Shown: piece by piece, positions 35,711-46,709 of the stretch
How positions within the stretch are numbered: position 1 is the stretch's first letter
Layout: every line of letters begins with the position of its first letter
From: Drechslerella dactyloides
Taxonomy: Eukaryota; Ascomycota; Orbiliomycetes; Orbiliales; Orbiliaceae
Direction: 5' to 3'
Length of the DNA stretch: 64,000 nt
NCBI GenBank assembly: GCA_020064725.1
Contig: JAGTWJ010000003.1
Span: 1,488,001-1,552,000 of the forward strand
Notes under the pieces: generated by a model
What the model was told of the DNA's origin: nothing
What the model saw: the letters and a program-made list of their open reading frames with translations, nothing else
Database searches by the model: none
Translations under genes and position numbers: made by a program

Positions 35711-37410
35711 ATGGTTACCATCACCGGATACGCCTCGCGCGACGTGCGCTTTCCCGTAAGTGTGGGCCGACGAAGTATTCTCTCCGAGATGGTGCACGTA
35801 TTATCATGCACATATCCTTGGTGTATTTCAGAAGAGTGATTGAGGTCTCTTACTGTAGGAACGACTACCGCGCGTGCGGCCGGTGCTGGTTATATAGACG
35901 TCGCTGGATAAAACTGGCTCGGATGCTATGAATGCTGCTGGCGATTATTCCGCAGCGTACTGCATCCTGTCGACGGATGGTGAACTCACGGGACATGGCA
36001 TGGTATGCATCCCTCTCTGATACGGACCCCATACTCTCTCTTTCACATACCTACGCTATGGGCGAGATACCAGGTGTACGAGGGGATGCACGGACTTATA
36101 TTGACGACAGTGCTGTTTGGCAGACATTCACGATAGGCCGCGGCAATGATATCGTCTGCCGCGCAATCGAGGCCTTCGCCGACCGAATTAAAGGCAAGAC
36201 CCTCGAGTCCCTCACCGAGAACATGGGCCGCACCTGGCGCTACCTCGTCAGCGACTCGCAGTACCGGTGGATCGGCCCGGAAAAGGGCGTCACGCATCTC
36301 GCGCTTGGAGCCGTCGTCAACGCGATCTGGGATCTGTGGGCTAAGAGCGTCAAGAAGCCCGTCTGGCGGCTCGTCGCGGACTTCACGCCGGAGGAGTACG
36401 TTCGCTGCATCGACTTTCGGTACATCACCGATGCGATCACTCCCGGCGAGGCCGTTGCGATGCTCAAGGAGACGGAAGGCGGGAAGGCTGAGCGGATCAA
36501 GACCGCGGAGGCGAACCGCGCGGTGCCTGCGTACACAACGTCGGCGGGGTGGCTCGGGTATGGCGAGGAGAAGATGAAGGCGCTGCTGAGGGAGACTATT
36601 GCGCAGGGATATCGTCATTTCAAGATGAAGGTCGGTGGGGACTTGGAGGAGGATAAACGGCGGTTGAGGATTGCGAGGGAGGCGATTGGGTATGATAAAG
36701 GGAATGTGCTGATGGTAGACGCAAACCAGGTAACCACCCTCTCCGAATTTATCTACCTATTCGCTTAGTATACCACCGGCAGTGGCGTATGTGTGCCTGT
36801 ATGGATGCTGATCTGTGTATCATAGATCTGGTCGGTACCAGAGGCAATCGAATGGATGAAGCAACTCGCCGAATTCAAACCCTGGTTCATCGAAGAGCCC
36901 ACCTCCCCGGACGACATCCTCGGGCACAAAGCCGTTCGCGAAGCGCTAAAGCCATACGGCATCGGCGTCGCCACCGGCGAAATGGTGCAGAACCGCGTAA
37001 TCTTCAAGCAACTTCTCGCCTCGGGTGCCATCGACGTCTGCCAGATCGACGCATGCCGCCTCGGCGGCGTGAATGAAGTGCTGGCGGTACTCCTCCTCGC
37101 CCGCAAATTCGGCGTGCCCATCGTCCCGCATTCCGGCGGCGTGGGACTGCCCGAGTACACGCAGCACCTGAGCACGATTGACCATGTTGTCGTCAGCGGG
37201 CAGCTGTCCGTGCTCGAGTATGTGGATCATTTGCACGAGCATTTTTTCAACCCTGCCGTGATCAAGGATGGGTATTATACGACGCCGACGGAGCCGGGGT
37301 ATTCGGTTGAGATGCGGCCGGAGAGTATGGCGGCGTATGGATTTCCCGACGGCAGCTGGTGGCGGAGCGATGAAGCCAAGGTGATTACGGAGGTGAAGGA
37401 GAAGATTTAG
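35711..37410 (+). CDS. lgd1: L-galactonate dehydratase (LGD1/gaaB type), four exons, about 446 aa
   Basis: Enolase-superfamily dehydratase that converts L-galactonate to 2-keto-3-deoxy-L-galactonate, second step of fungal D-galacturonate catabolism. Exons are 35711-35755, 35898-36002, 36124-36729 and 36826-37410. The 15-codon first exon carries the family start MVTITGYASRDVRFP. Acid/base Lys lies in HFKMKVGG. Metal ligands are Asp of MVDANQ, Glu of FIEEPTSPDD and Glu of GVATGEM. The catalytic His lies in VPHSGGVGLPEY. Length agrees with Trichoderma LGD1 (about 450 aa). An upstream TCCACCAAT suits galacturonate induction. It is convergent with an ARA2-like reductase 200 nt away. The reductase and aldolase genes of the same pathway are not in the window. 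Confidence 0.93.
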
Positions 37411-37611
37411 AGGTTGGAAGATATGCGTGTATCCAACGAGATGCTTCATGGAGCTGGTTAACCGGGTTTCGTTCTTTAATTGAAGGATCGATAGACTATA
37501 TACATTCAAGTATTGTCGAAAATCTCCAACTTCGGAAAGGAAGCCTTTCTTCCAGTGGTGGTAGGGTTATCCGGATGGGCCGTTTTCTTAGTTGAACTGC
37601 TGTGCGTACCG

Positions 37612-38777
37612 TCACTGCTGCTCGGCTTTCTGCTGTTTTTGAGCCTCGAAAAACGCTGCGTCCGGCGACTCCCAGCTGTAATCCAACCATTCCCCGAGAA
37701 TCTCCCTAACACCCTCAAACAGCACTCCATCTGACCGCCACGCGGCTTCGTCCAGGACCTTATACGCCCGTAAATCCCCATCCTCGTTCACCTCCTCCCT
37801 CTTCAGTACCTTCTTAACCGTAGCCACATTCTCCTCAATCTCCATTATACTTCCACCGCCCAATATCGTGACCGCCCCACCCTTGGCATCTACCCTCGAA
37901 AACTCCCCAACCGCATACCGCAGTGCCAGTGATGCCATATTCCCACCATGCTCCTCCTCAACATACTCTGCCGCCTTGGCTGCAGCCTCCCGCAGTCCCC
38001 GCGGCGCAGGGTGGAAGTCGCCCAGCTCCCCAATCGGCACCCCTCCCCGCCGCAGCAATCCCATGCACAGCGGACTTGCATTCAGCACCACGCCCACACC
38101 CGCAGCACCGTACAGCGTCGGCAGCACGTTCGCCAGTGCCGTATTCTGTATATTCATATGACAGTAACTCTGCACCGCATCGACAGGCCGGCCAAGCGAC
38201 TCTCGTATATCCACCGCGCGGTCCGCTAGAACGGCCGGCGGGTATCCCGAAATCCCAACGTGGCGGATAACACCCTCATCCTTCAACTCGAAGAGCGTAC
38301 GGACAGCAGCCAGGCATTCATCGCGGGACACAAACTCGACGTCGTGCGCGAAGACGACGTCCAGGTAGCTTGTCGAGAAGCGGACGAGGCTGCGGAGGAC
38401 GGACGCGCGTATTGCAGCGGGGGAGTAGTCGAACGACGTGGCGGTTATGCGGCCGCATTTTGTCATGAGGAGGAGGTCGGACCGTGCGTAGCGGGAGGTG
38501 ATGGCTGGCGAGGAGAAGGCGGCGCCGAGGAGGAGCTCGGAGGGGTCGTAGTAGGGGGATGTGTCGAAGGCACGGATGCCAAGGGCGAGGGCGTGCTGGA
38601 TTGTTTCCAGGACGGGTTTGGACGACGGGTCGGTGATGAGCTGTGTTTATACAGTTACGTTACATTAGCAGTGGGTATGGGGTAGGTTGGGTGTCTAGAT
38701 GTATGATGCCGCACCTGCCGACTCCAGCCTGCGCCGCCGAGGACAATTCTGCCGGTAGCTTCAGTGAAAGGGTTCAT
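37612..38777 (-). CDS. Aldo-keto reductase, ARA2 / L-galactose dehydrogenase-like, two exons, about 363 aa
   Basis: Exons 38777-38715 and 38640-37612. An (alpha/beta)8 aldo-keto reductase whose motifs match the yeast ARA2 D-arabinose dehydrogenase / L-galactose dehydrogenase branch: GIRAFDTSPYYDPSE with Asp and Tyr of the catalytic tetrad, the Lys of MTKCGR, and the His of VFAHDVEF. ISGYPP and AVQSYCHMN follow as in the family. Such enzymes oxidise D-arabinose, L-fucose or L-galactose to lactones with NAD(P)+. It is tail to tail with L-galactonate dehydratase, which would accept L-galactonate made from an L-galactono-lactone, so a role in L-galactose or related sugar use is plausible. Substrate is unproven. 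Confidence 0.88.
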
Positions 38778-39613
38778 GCTGTCAGAGCACTAGTGATGGT
38801 GACCAAAGACTACAAGCCGTCAATGGCGTCGGGAAGTACTATTCATGGGCTATCTTGATCTTGTAGTATCTAAGGTAGACGTAAGGTACGCTTGAACGCG
38901 GCTGCGGTGCTAGAGTGCGGTTTATCAGCCCGCTGACTGGCCCCTGTTGCGGGGCTTCGGAGCTTCCCGTTTACCCAGCAACCAGGCGGACGGTCAGCGA
39001 CCGGGCCGCCCTGGGAAAAATTCATGCCTAAAGAGCAGAGCCATCGGTCGATAGATGCGTCCATACGGGCTCGACGGGGCGGCTGTTGTCGTCGGGTCAT
39101 CTGTTGCCGAGGCGGGGTGGTTCAAACGGAGGAAATCGAAAGACGTGTAGCTTGGACGTTGGAGCAAGGGATAATGCACTGCGACCAGCATTCAAGGACA
39201 GTACTGGATAAATGGGAGACCGAATACGAAGAAGCGCGCGTACAGGCGATGGACTATACAGTTATCGCGATGCTATATTACTAAAATTCAGATAATCAAA
39301 TTGCGAAATTTGCTATCGATCGCAGCGCGCGGACCAGTTGGTTGGAGGCGGAAAAAGAAAAGCGTGCGGCAGGGGGGACGTGACACAAGATTTGTTGGAT
39401 TGTGGTCGGCGCTGCGTTGCGGTCCTGTTAGCCAAAATATAAACGGAGAGTTCAAGGGGATGGATACACTTACGCGGTGCAGAAGGGCGTAAAGGAGGGG
39501 GGGAGAAGTAAGGAGAGAAAAGGGAGAGCGGCCGCGGTCCACGACTCAGTCCTGTCGAAATACTCGTTAGTATACAGCATCATCCAAATAGTATTGTCAA
39601 TCGGTCAGACCTT
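38778..39613. other. Intergenic region
   Basis: Promoter side of the aldo-keto reductase gene and 3' flank of the next minus-strand gene. A CCTCCAA core (TTGGAGG on the plus strand near 39342), partly matching the CCNCCAA galacturonate element, lies about 0.55 kb from the reductase start; this is weak. No gene was recognised. Confidence 0.4.
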
Positions 39614-40622
39614 TCAGGCACGCTCCCGGAGCTCGGAGCAGTCGAGCCCTGTAGCCTCCAGGGCATCCAGGTCCTTCTCTCGAACGAGGTACTGTCCATT
39701 GTTCAGATCGAAGGTGGCCAATGCCGGGCCCTTCTCGTCATCGCCGTTGTCTTCGTAGTTGGTTCCCCCGGCTGCCGCTGTGCCGGTCCGGCTCAACTGA
39801 GGGGACTCGGTTGCCATCCCCCCGAACTCTGGCGGGATATCCTCCATAGGTGGGAAGATGCTCTCCCCGGCAAAGATATCTGGGAGGCGGCGTTCCTCGC
39901 CCCCCTCAGTATTGTCGACGCCAGCGTCGGCGGCAGCTGGGAAGCTTGCTCGTTCGTCGGCCGCGATCTCCCCGAGCCGTTCCCGAACCCAGCGGTCGAA
40001 CGCGGCGTCACTCTTGATGCGCTCTGCCTTCCACTCGGCAAACGACATCTGGTGGGGTCCGGAGTCGGTGGCGGTGGAGGGCGTAGCGGCCGATCGTGAC
40101 CCGCTTATCGTCTCGGAAGGTGATGAGAATGAGGGCGTTTCGTTTTCTTTGCCTTTTTCTTCTTTTCCTTCTTCCTCCTGTTCCTCCTCTTCTTCGCTTT
40201 CTTCTTCCTCCCATTCTTCCTCATATTCGCCTTCGTTGTCGCTGCCGGCTTCGTCGTCGTCGGTGGTGGATTGTGCCTTGAGCTCTGCCAGCTGACGCTC
40301 GAGGATTATAATCTTCCGCTCCATCTGCTTCTCTGTGAGGTGCATAGTGGGGCCGACGGGCTCCTATAGAAGCTTTGTTAGCACCCGTCTATTTTCGCTC
40401 TACATGAGTGCACGATGAGCAGCACTCTGCAATTTTCGCCTTTACAGACCATTGGCCTGGGGACCGGCTTGCTATATTTCTTTGATGGCATGGTAGGGCA
40501 TGGATTGAAGGGAGAATGTGCTCTTTGATTTTTTTTGATTTTGTCTTTCCAGGTGATGAAGGGGGAGGAGAGTGTGTACTGACTCGCTTTCTCTTCCTGC
40601 TGGGTGCAGAGCGGGAAGCCAT
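39614..40622 (-). CDS. Acidic hypothetical protein, two exons, about 262 aa
   Basis: Exons 40622-40584 and 40363-39614, separated by a 220-nt intron. The first exon encodes MASRSAPSRKRKR, a basic stretch that could be a nuclear localisation signal. A short coiled coil follows (TEKQMERKIIILERQLAEL, about 20-40). Next comes a long Glu/Asp run (about 50-85), then a Ser/Thr-rich part and a more ordered C-terminus with MSFAEWKAERIKSDAAFD and a final DLNNGQYLVREKDLDAL. I recognise no enzyme domain. Composition suggests a nuclear, chromatin- or ribosome-linked acidic protein; this is inference. Confidence 0.7.
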
Positions 40623-41227
40623 CTTGAGATCTGTACTGCTGAGGGACCAAGATGTTTGACGGCGGTACCGTATATCAGCTTTGGATGTGTTCGGGATAGT
40701 GGTGGGCAAGTATTACGGATGACAGCTATCTCGTCAACGGTGATGACGACGATGATGATGATTGCGGTGTCAAATGTCGCGATGATGGAGAGCAGGAGTT
40801 GGTGATAAGGATGAAGAATGGAACGCGGTATCAACAGGTGAATAATATTTTTTTTTCTCGTGGGTGGCTGCTATGTAGCAGACGTCTTCGGCACCAATCA
40901 AGAAGCATCTACAAGCTCTACACGATAGTACTAGTATACTGCAAACCACAACTACAACATTCTTATGACTATATGATAAACCAATATACATGCGATTATC
41001 GCGCACCTAGGCTAGAAAATCAAGCATCATACATCAAGCTATACATCAAATACGTTGACAAGCAAAAGGTACTGAGAGATATTTATATTGCGGTCCGAAC
41101 TAGTACTCCATGACGATGTAACCACTGCACTAACAGACAACCGACCTCGACGACGCAGGATTCCAATCAAGTAAACAGGATCAAAAGCAGCATAACTTAG
41201 CATACGTAAACACAAGCACGTGGACAC
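40623..41227. other. Intergenic region
   Basis: Promoter of the acidic protein gene, including a GACGACGATGATGATGATT tract near 40744, and AT-rich 3' flank of the NTPase gene. No gene was recognised. Confidence 0.5.
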
Positions 41228-42651
41228 TTAACATTTCTGATTCTCGTCTGGCCACCCAGTGACGCCTTCAAGAGACTCTAGCGCTCTAAGCTGGGGCTCG
41301 ATGGCACGGAACTTGGGCTTTCCGAGTAGGCGGTTTTTCAAGAGGACCCAGCCCTCTTGCTCATCCGCGGGTCTGCATGCCCTTACCGACGCCAACGACA
41401 AGACTTCATCGAGGAGATCGTACTTCGAGCCGGTTAGCTTCTCGATTTCCTTGCGACGGGATTCGACGTTCGCTGTCTCAATGGGGCGTGCATGCGGAGG
41501 GAACATTAGGAGGTCCGGCAACGTCTTCGTCTTTTGATGGTAGTGCCACCAAGCCGCAACTTCCTTCTATAGATAAATGTAAGTACTCCGAAGATTAGTA
41601 TCATTTAATCAAAGTATGTATCACTCACCTCCGAAAGGCTGCCGCAGTAGAGCCCCTCAGTGAATTTGAGACCTCGTGGTAGCGACAGTTCATGCGAGGT
41701 AGGTTGACGTTCACTCATTCCTGGATTCATCGAAACACAGGCTATCACCGCGTGCTGGGACATGTTGTCAAGCAATATCTCCCTGGCTCTGGATTCTGTG
41801 TCTCCCAACGAGGTGATTTCTTTTCGGCTCTTAAGGCCAAGTATGTCTGCCTGATCGAGTAGGAAAAGGAGCCGGATCCCAGCCTGTTTCTCCTTGTAGA
41901 TGAAACGGCATAATTCCTCGTATGAAGTGGCCGTAACTATACGCTGCAGCTTGTCCTCGTCGTTCGCATACGCCATGTAAAAGCAACGTTTGAGATAATC
42001 CAGGCCTTGATGCATCAAAGCACTAGAGTCGGGAACGTATATCACCTTTTTCCCTTGCGCGAGAAGGACGGATGCAACGGCCGCGAGCAAATAAGACTTC
42101 CCCCACCCGGAACTCCCATTTATGAGGTAAGCCCTTTTAGTGGGATCGACGTCGTCAATAAGTTCCCCGATTTCGGAATATGCGGTTTCGAATCGCTCTC
42201 TCCCCATAAATTCAAAGCAGAACCTTTCGGGGTCAAGATTGAACCCAGATTCGGCGGTACCGGGATATGGATAAGGTACCAGGGTTCGAAATTTCGGATC
42301 GCAATATGTGCTGGTATCTTTGGGCATTTCTCGCAATCTGTTGTGAAACAGATTCATCCGCTCTCGTTCTATTTTTCGGGGCGGTACCCAGGCTACAGTT
42401 AGAGCCGCATTTATGATGACCAAAATGCCATTAGGTGTGTCATGAAACTTACCGGTTAGGGAAATTCTATCTACCGCGCTCAGCTTCTCGGTGAACATTG
42501 AGTTGAGCCGTGCTTGAAGTTCAAGCCCAGGCGGGTTCGAATCCCGAGAATCGGGAGGTTGCGGGGCTTCCACACGCACGAGGACTCCCGCATCGTATGA
42601 GTCTCCCGGAACTGGAAAGTGCGTATACAAGTCATCAAAATGACCATCCAT
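41228..42651 (-). CDS. P-loop NTPase of the Crinkler/RHS type, three exons, about 433 aa
   Basis: Exons are 42651-42453, 42392-41629 and 41566-41228. The first intron (60 nt, GTAAGT to TGTAG) keeps frame without a stop. The ATPase core has Walker A NGSSGWGKS (158-166), a KKVIYVPDSSALM strand after it, and Walker B LLFLLDQAD (241-249). An EGLYCGSLSEKEVAAWW segment closes the core. This order, P-loop then VIYVPD then (F/L)LDQ then GxLSExExxxWW, is the pattern of NTPases in Crinkler and retrotransposon-hot-spot proteins. In other organisms such NTPases are usually joined to nuclease or kinase-like effector domains. Here only short N- and C-terminal parts flank it and I see no effector domain or signal peptide. 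It may be a stand-alone regulator or a domesticated remnant. Confidence 0.6.
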
Positions 42652-43952
42652 GTTGATCTCGAATGCTGTAAGCTTGAAGCTATACTATCGCTATATAGAT
42701 AGTGTTCAAAGTCCGTAGTGTAAGTCTAGACAGGAGACAATTTTTCGGATGGAAAGATGCAGGAACAGTTCTCGGGCCCTCAAAAATTTAAAGCAGTGCG
42801 GCAGCTCCAACTGGTGGCCATCGTGGCCAGGACCACCATTGCAAGAGATGCTTCGAGTTCATTTGTGGCTACTTGAGAGTCTTGTGGCCAGGTAAACCCT
42901 TGAGGTAATTTGGCGGAGATCTCGAGATTTCTAAATGCTGTTATCGCCATTGTTTTGTTTCCTCTCCATGGATCTATAGATCCGCCCGCCTATCAGTCAC
43001 CACGTTGGGCCTTATGATAGCTCTGCAGGTGCACTATTTTCGTTGCCAGGCTTTGCTGGTGTCGAGACTGCACTATCTTGAAGCTATCGGCTAGGGTCGC
43101 GAATTTCGTTATATCAATACTGCAGCCGGTTCAAGCGGTTATATCATTCATGCTCACGCTTCGCTCTCATAACATCATAATGGCCTCGGTCATATAGGAA
43201 TGTGTTTTCTTTGAATTTTTAAAGGCCACATTCAGCTCCCTTTTGTCGGTTGTTGTCGGTTATATAAGATCTTAAGAGTGCGAAATAGTGTAAAAGAGCA
43301 TAATTTTTAAAAGAAATGTAAACGTGTCGCAAAAATAGAAAAGAAAAAAAAAAAGAAGGGGAACCGGGTAGCTATGTTCCCAAGCTCCTGCCTGGAATAT
43401 CGAAGATACAGAATATACCTCGGGTTCACGCGGTCAAAGTACTAGTGTATAGTAGTCCTGTTAATTTGGGAGGCAGACTGTGAGACGACAAGCATTACAG
43501 CTCTCATGCCCTCAAGGCTAGGGCCTTTAGATCGGGTGTCGATGTTCCCGTTTTAGTAGCTCAAATCTGCAGAGCGGAACGTTCAGAACGTTCGAGCGGT
43601 TGCTCATGCATAATTAATTGTTGCACAGAATCTTGATCGGCGAGCCTTGTCGTGTGTGACGTCAAATTGTATCCGGCTGTTTTCCAGAAGAAATATTGAG
43701 GGTGAATCCGCCGCGCCGTAAACGCTCGACGCAAATTTGGACAGCCAATGGAAGAGAGACTCTTGCATCTACGCCCAGCCGCTTTAAGTATATATATCCG
43801 TATCCTGATAGATATCTCTATATACTCGGATCTACCCCTCTCTTCAAAGCGTATGACACCGATCGCTGCCCTAAGGCACGAGGCATCCGTATAATATAAT
43901 CACGAGTCGTGACTTGCCACTTTCGATAGATCTCAGGATATTCGGTATCATA
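42652..43952. other. Divergent intergenic region
   Basis: Between the NTPase gene and the metallo-beta-lactamase-fold gene. AT-rich, with an A-rich run near 43338-43358. No coding signal was recognised. Confidence 0.5.
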
Positions 43953-45323
43953 ATGCTCGCCAGACCACCAAACTCGGTGGACCCATCGCACTTTGACAAG
44001 CTGATATGCGTCCGCTGTGGCATCCAGTACGAAGAAACCGATCGTACGCAGCGGGTAAACTGCCCCACATGCGATGTATGTTCCATTCCTATATATACCC
44101 TTCAACGATAGATAATCCAACATCGATCTCGACTGGCAATACCCTACTTCTACGCCTATACCATAAAGCAAACTATCTTAAGAAGCCAAATATACGCACC
44201 TGAACAGAACGTTAACGTGAACGGAAAACGAGACTAAAGAGAATAAAAGAACGACAAATATGGAACGATGAAGTGAAATAAAGCTCAAGTAAAGGTAGAA
44301 AGACTAGCTGCTAATTGGAGAACACACTATCGGTTACCGATTAGGATCCCCGCGAAGCGGTCCCGCCCACTGGGCAAGCATGGACTACCCTGCGCGACCT
44401 TTATGACACTCCGTCAACTAGAGACACCGCAGAACCAAAGTACAAAATAGACATTTCAACCGACCCCCGAGAACCCAACGTGACAATCCTAACAACAAGG
44501 CCGAGGTTCGCCATCGGACAGAGCTGCTTCGTTTTAACCACCCCGCACGGGCTTGTGATCTGGGAAATCATGCCTTTCCTCGATCAGCCAACCGTAGATG
44601 CGATCAACACCATCGGTGAAGTCAAGGCGATATTGATAAGCCACCCACACTTCTACAACACGCCATTCATGTGGTCGGAAGCTTTTGGAGACGTGCCGGT
44701 TTACATCAGCAGTGTAGATAAACACTGGCTGATGACGAAGGATCTTAAAGGCGTCATCCGGACGTGGGAGGATGAGCTCGAGATACTTCCAGGGGCGAAG
44801 GCCATCCAATTAGGTGGCCACTTTCCAGGTAGTTCAGTACTGGAGTTTGAGGACAAGCTGTTCGTGGCAGACACGATTGTAGTGACTCCGGTAGGTTTCG
44901 CAGGGCTGTATATTGAATATATACCGATTGCTGACGCGTGTGACACGACTCCAGGCTGCTCTGTACCATTTTGACCGGCAGGAGGGCTATACCGGCTTCT
45001 CTTTCCAGTGGTCGGTAATAAATTTGGTTAGTGCTCAGGAGTCCTTCGTGCTGAAGCTATGCTTATAGGTTCTATCAAAGATTCCGCTGGCACCACCACA
45101 GATTTCCAAAATGTGGGATAGGATCAGGAGACTAAGCTTCTCGACCGTCTATGGTGGTTGGGAGTTACATGCCGGCGTCATGCAGGTAGTTAGGGATAGT
45201 GAGATGGACGAAAGAGAAAGAAAGGAAGGGAGGACAGCCAAGTTCAAGATTCTCGACAGCATGCGGCGGCAAGTTCAGGCAATGGGGCATGAGATAACGC
45301 CGGATATGGGGCTCGAATTGTAG
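43953..45323 (+). CDS. Zinc-ribbon plus metallo-beta-lactamase-fold protein, four exons, about 331 aa
   Basis: Exons are 43953-44075, 44345-44890, 44955-45026 and 45069-45323. The N-terminal exon encodes a two-CxxC zinc ribbon (LICVRCGIQYEE, then NCPTCDDPR). A metallo-beta-lactamase-like fold follows. Its AILISHPHFYNT segment (about residues 138-147) takes the place of the usual HxHxDH metal motif but lacks the Asp-His pair. LGGHFPGSSVLEF and LFVADTIVV match the later His and Asp motifs. A helical C-terminus is rich in Arg/Glu. Similar fungal proteins share the SHPH variant, so this is probably a family trait rather than damage. Substrate is unknown. The last intron is only 42 nt. It is convergent with the SWIM-RING gene, 135 nt apart. 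Confidence 0.8.
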
Positions 45324-45458
45324 AACGTAGCGTAAGGTCGCGGCGGTGAAGCAGAGGCATCTGGCCGCGGCATTGCCAACGTGCAGACCAAACTCTCGAG
45401 AGGTATGAAATAAAATAGAATAGAAGATAATCGGCCACAAGAGGTGTCAAAATGCTTT

Positions 45459-46709
45459 TCAGAGCCAGCGGTAGCGGCGGCTGTCGTAAAAGCGATTGTA
45501 GTAAGTTGAGGTATCTGTTTGCAATCGTGAGTAGAGAGCCATGATAAGAGCCGGATCAAAGAAGGACGACCAACCTCGGCGATGGGATAGTCCCATCTGA
45601 TCAGCAACGTTGAGGTAACCTTCTGCCCCGATCTTTGCATCTTGAAGGATTCGGCTGTATTCTCCGACATCAACCCCGTTATCCTGCCATGGGGCCCGAC
45701 TGGCGGTAAAGTCAGCAAAATGCTACAACATATTACCGGCTCGGTTACATACCACATGACGCAGGTGACTCCAGCGCTGCCACGAGAAGCTGCCCATTGT
45801 CGAAAGCACTCCTACTAACAATTAGCTTGATGAACGAGATAAGGTGAGCATATAACAGTAGGTCTTGTACCTTGTGAATGTTGGAGCCGCACTGAGCGGC
45901 GCAATAAAACGCATCCGTTTCGTCCCTGCCAAAGGCCTCATAGCAGACTGGGCACTCGTCTTGGTCGAGTGGCTTCCGCTGGCGGTGGCCATCTGATGGA
46001 TTCGATTCGGCGGCGGTGTCGGCTGTAAGCACCGGTGCCTTGTCGAATATTTCTTTGATTTCCTACGAGATCTTGTTAGAACTGAATACATATTCTAACT
46101 GTTTGTGCGACTTACAGAATTGAGAAGGGCTGCTTGGTATGCCAAACCGGTTCTGACCTTCAGAACCTTCGACATCACGAAAAGGATATGCTTGCAAGTG
46201 CCGTTCCTACGGCTGTCTGGACAATCGCAAGTCGGTAGATTTGCTAGGACAACAGTGTAAACGTTTCCTGTTGATCCGGCGATTTTGAACTCTTCTGTCA
46301 GGTTGTTCTCGTCCCGTTGACGTCCCAGACAAAACATCCGCTGCACGCGCATTCGGTCCCATCTCTCTGCTATCGCCTGAGGGCATGTTGGGCGGAATCT
46401 CTTTAATCTCGGTGGCTCCTCTGGCTTCCGTGGCACCTTTAGCTCCTCTAACTCCTCTAGCTCCTCGGCCTCTGGCTCTTCTGGCTCCTCCAGTTGCGCT
46501 GCCTGCACTAGCACCTTGGGCTCTTTTGGTCCCTTACGATTGGGTTTTACACTCTTTGATGGCTTTGGCTTTCTCTTTCGGCTGGTTTCTTGGACGGGCG
46601 GGTCGATGTCCTGCCTTTTTCGTTTGGTGCCCTTGCCTGGCGCTGGCGCTGGCGCTCCCTTTTTGGGCGGCGCGGCGTTGGCGATTCGTTTGGATTTCCG
46701 GGGTGGCAT
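45459..46709 (-). CDS. SWIM zinc finger plus RING finger protein, four exons, about 361 aa
   Basis: Exons are 46709-46116, 46062-45871, 45811-45753 and 45699-45459. The N-terminus is basic and low complexity (MPPRKSKRIANAAPPKKG) with an acidic Glu/Pro tract at about 75-100. A SWIM finger at about residues 155-180 has the CxC-x7-CxH pattern (CDCPDSRRNGTCKH). A RING finger at about 226-275 is built across three exons: CPVCYEAFG, CAAQCGSNIHKECF and CVMCRAPW. The tail is aromatic-rich (QTDTSTYYNRFYDSRRYRWL). SWIM-RING proteins (ZSWIM2/MEX type) act as ubiquitin E3 ligases; the basic N-terminus suggests a nuclear site. Splicing of the last two short introns (59 and 53 nt) is needed to complete the RING. 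Confidence 0.88.

Noticed and set aside
42530..42552. GGGTTCGAATCCC resembling a tRNA T-arm
   Set aside because: It lies inside the first exon of the NTPase gene and no other tRNA arms are present.
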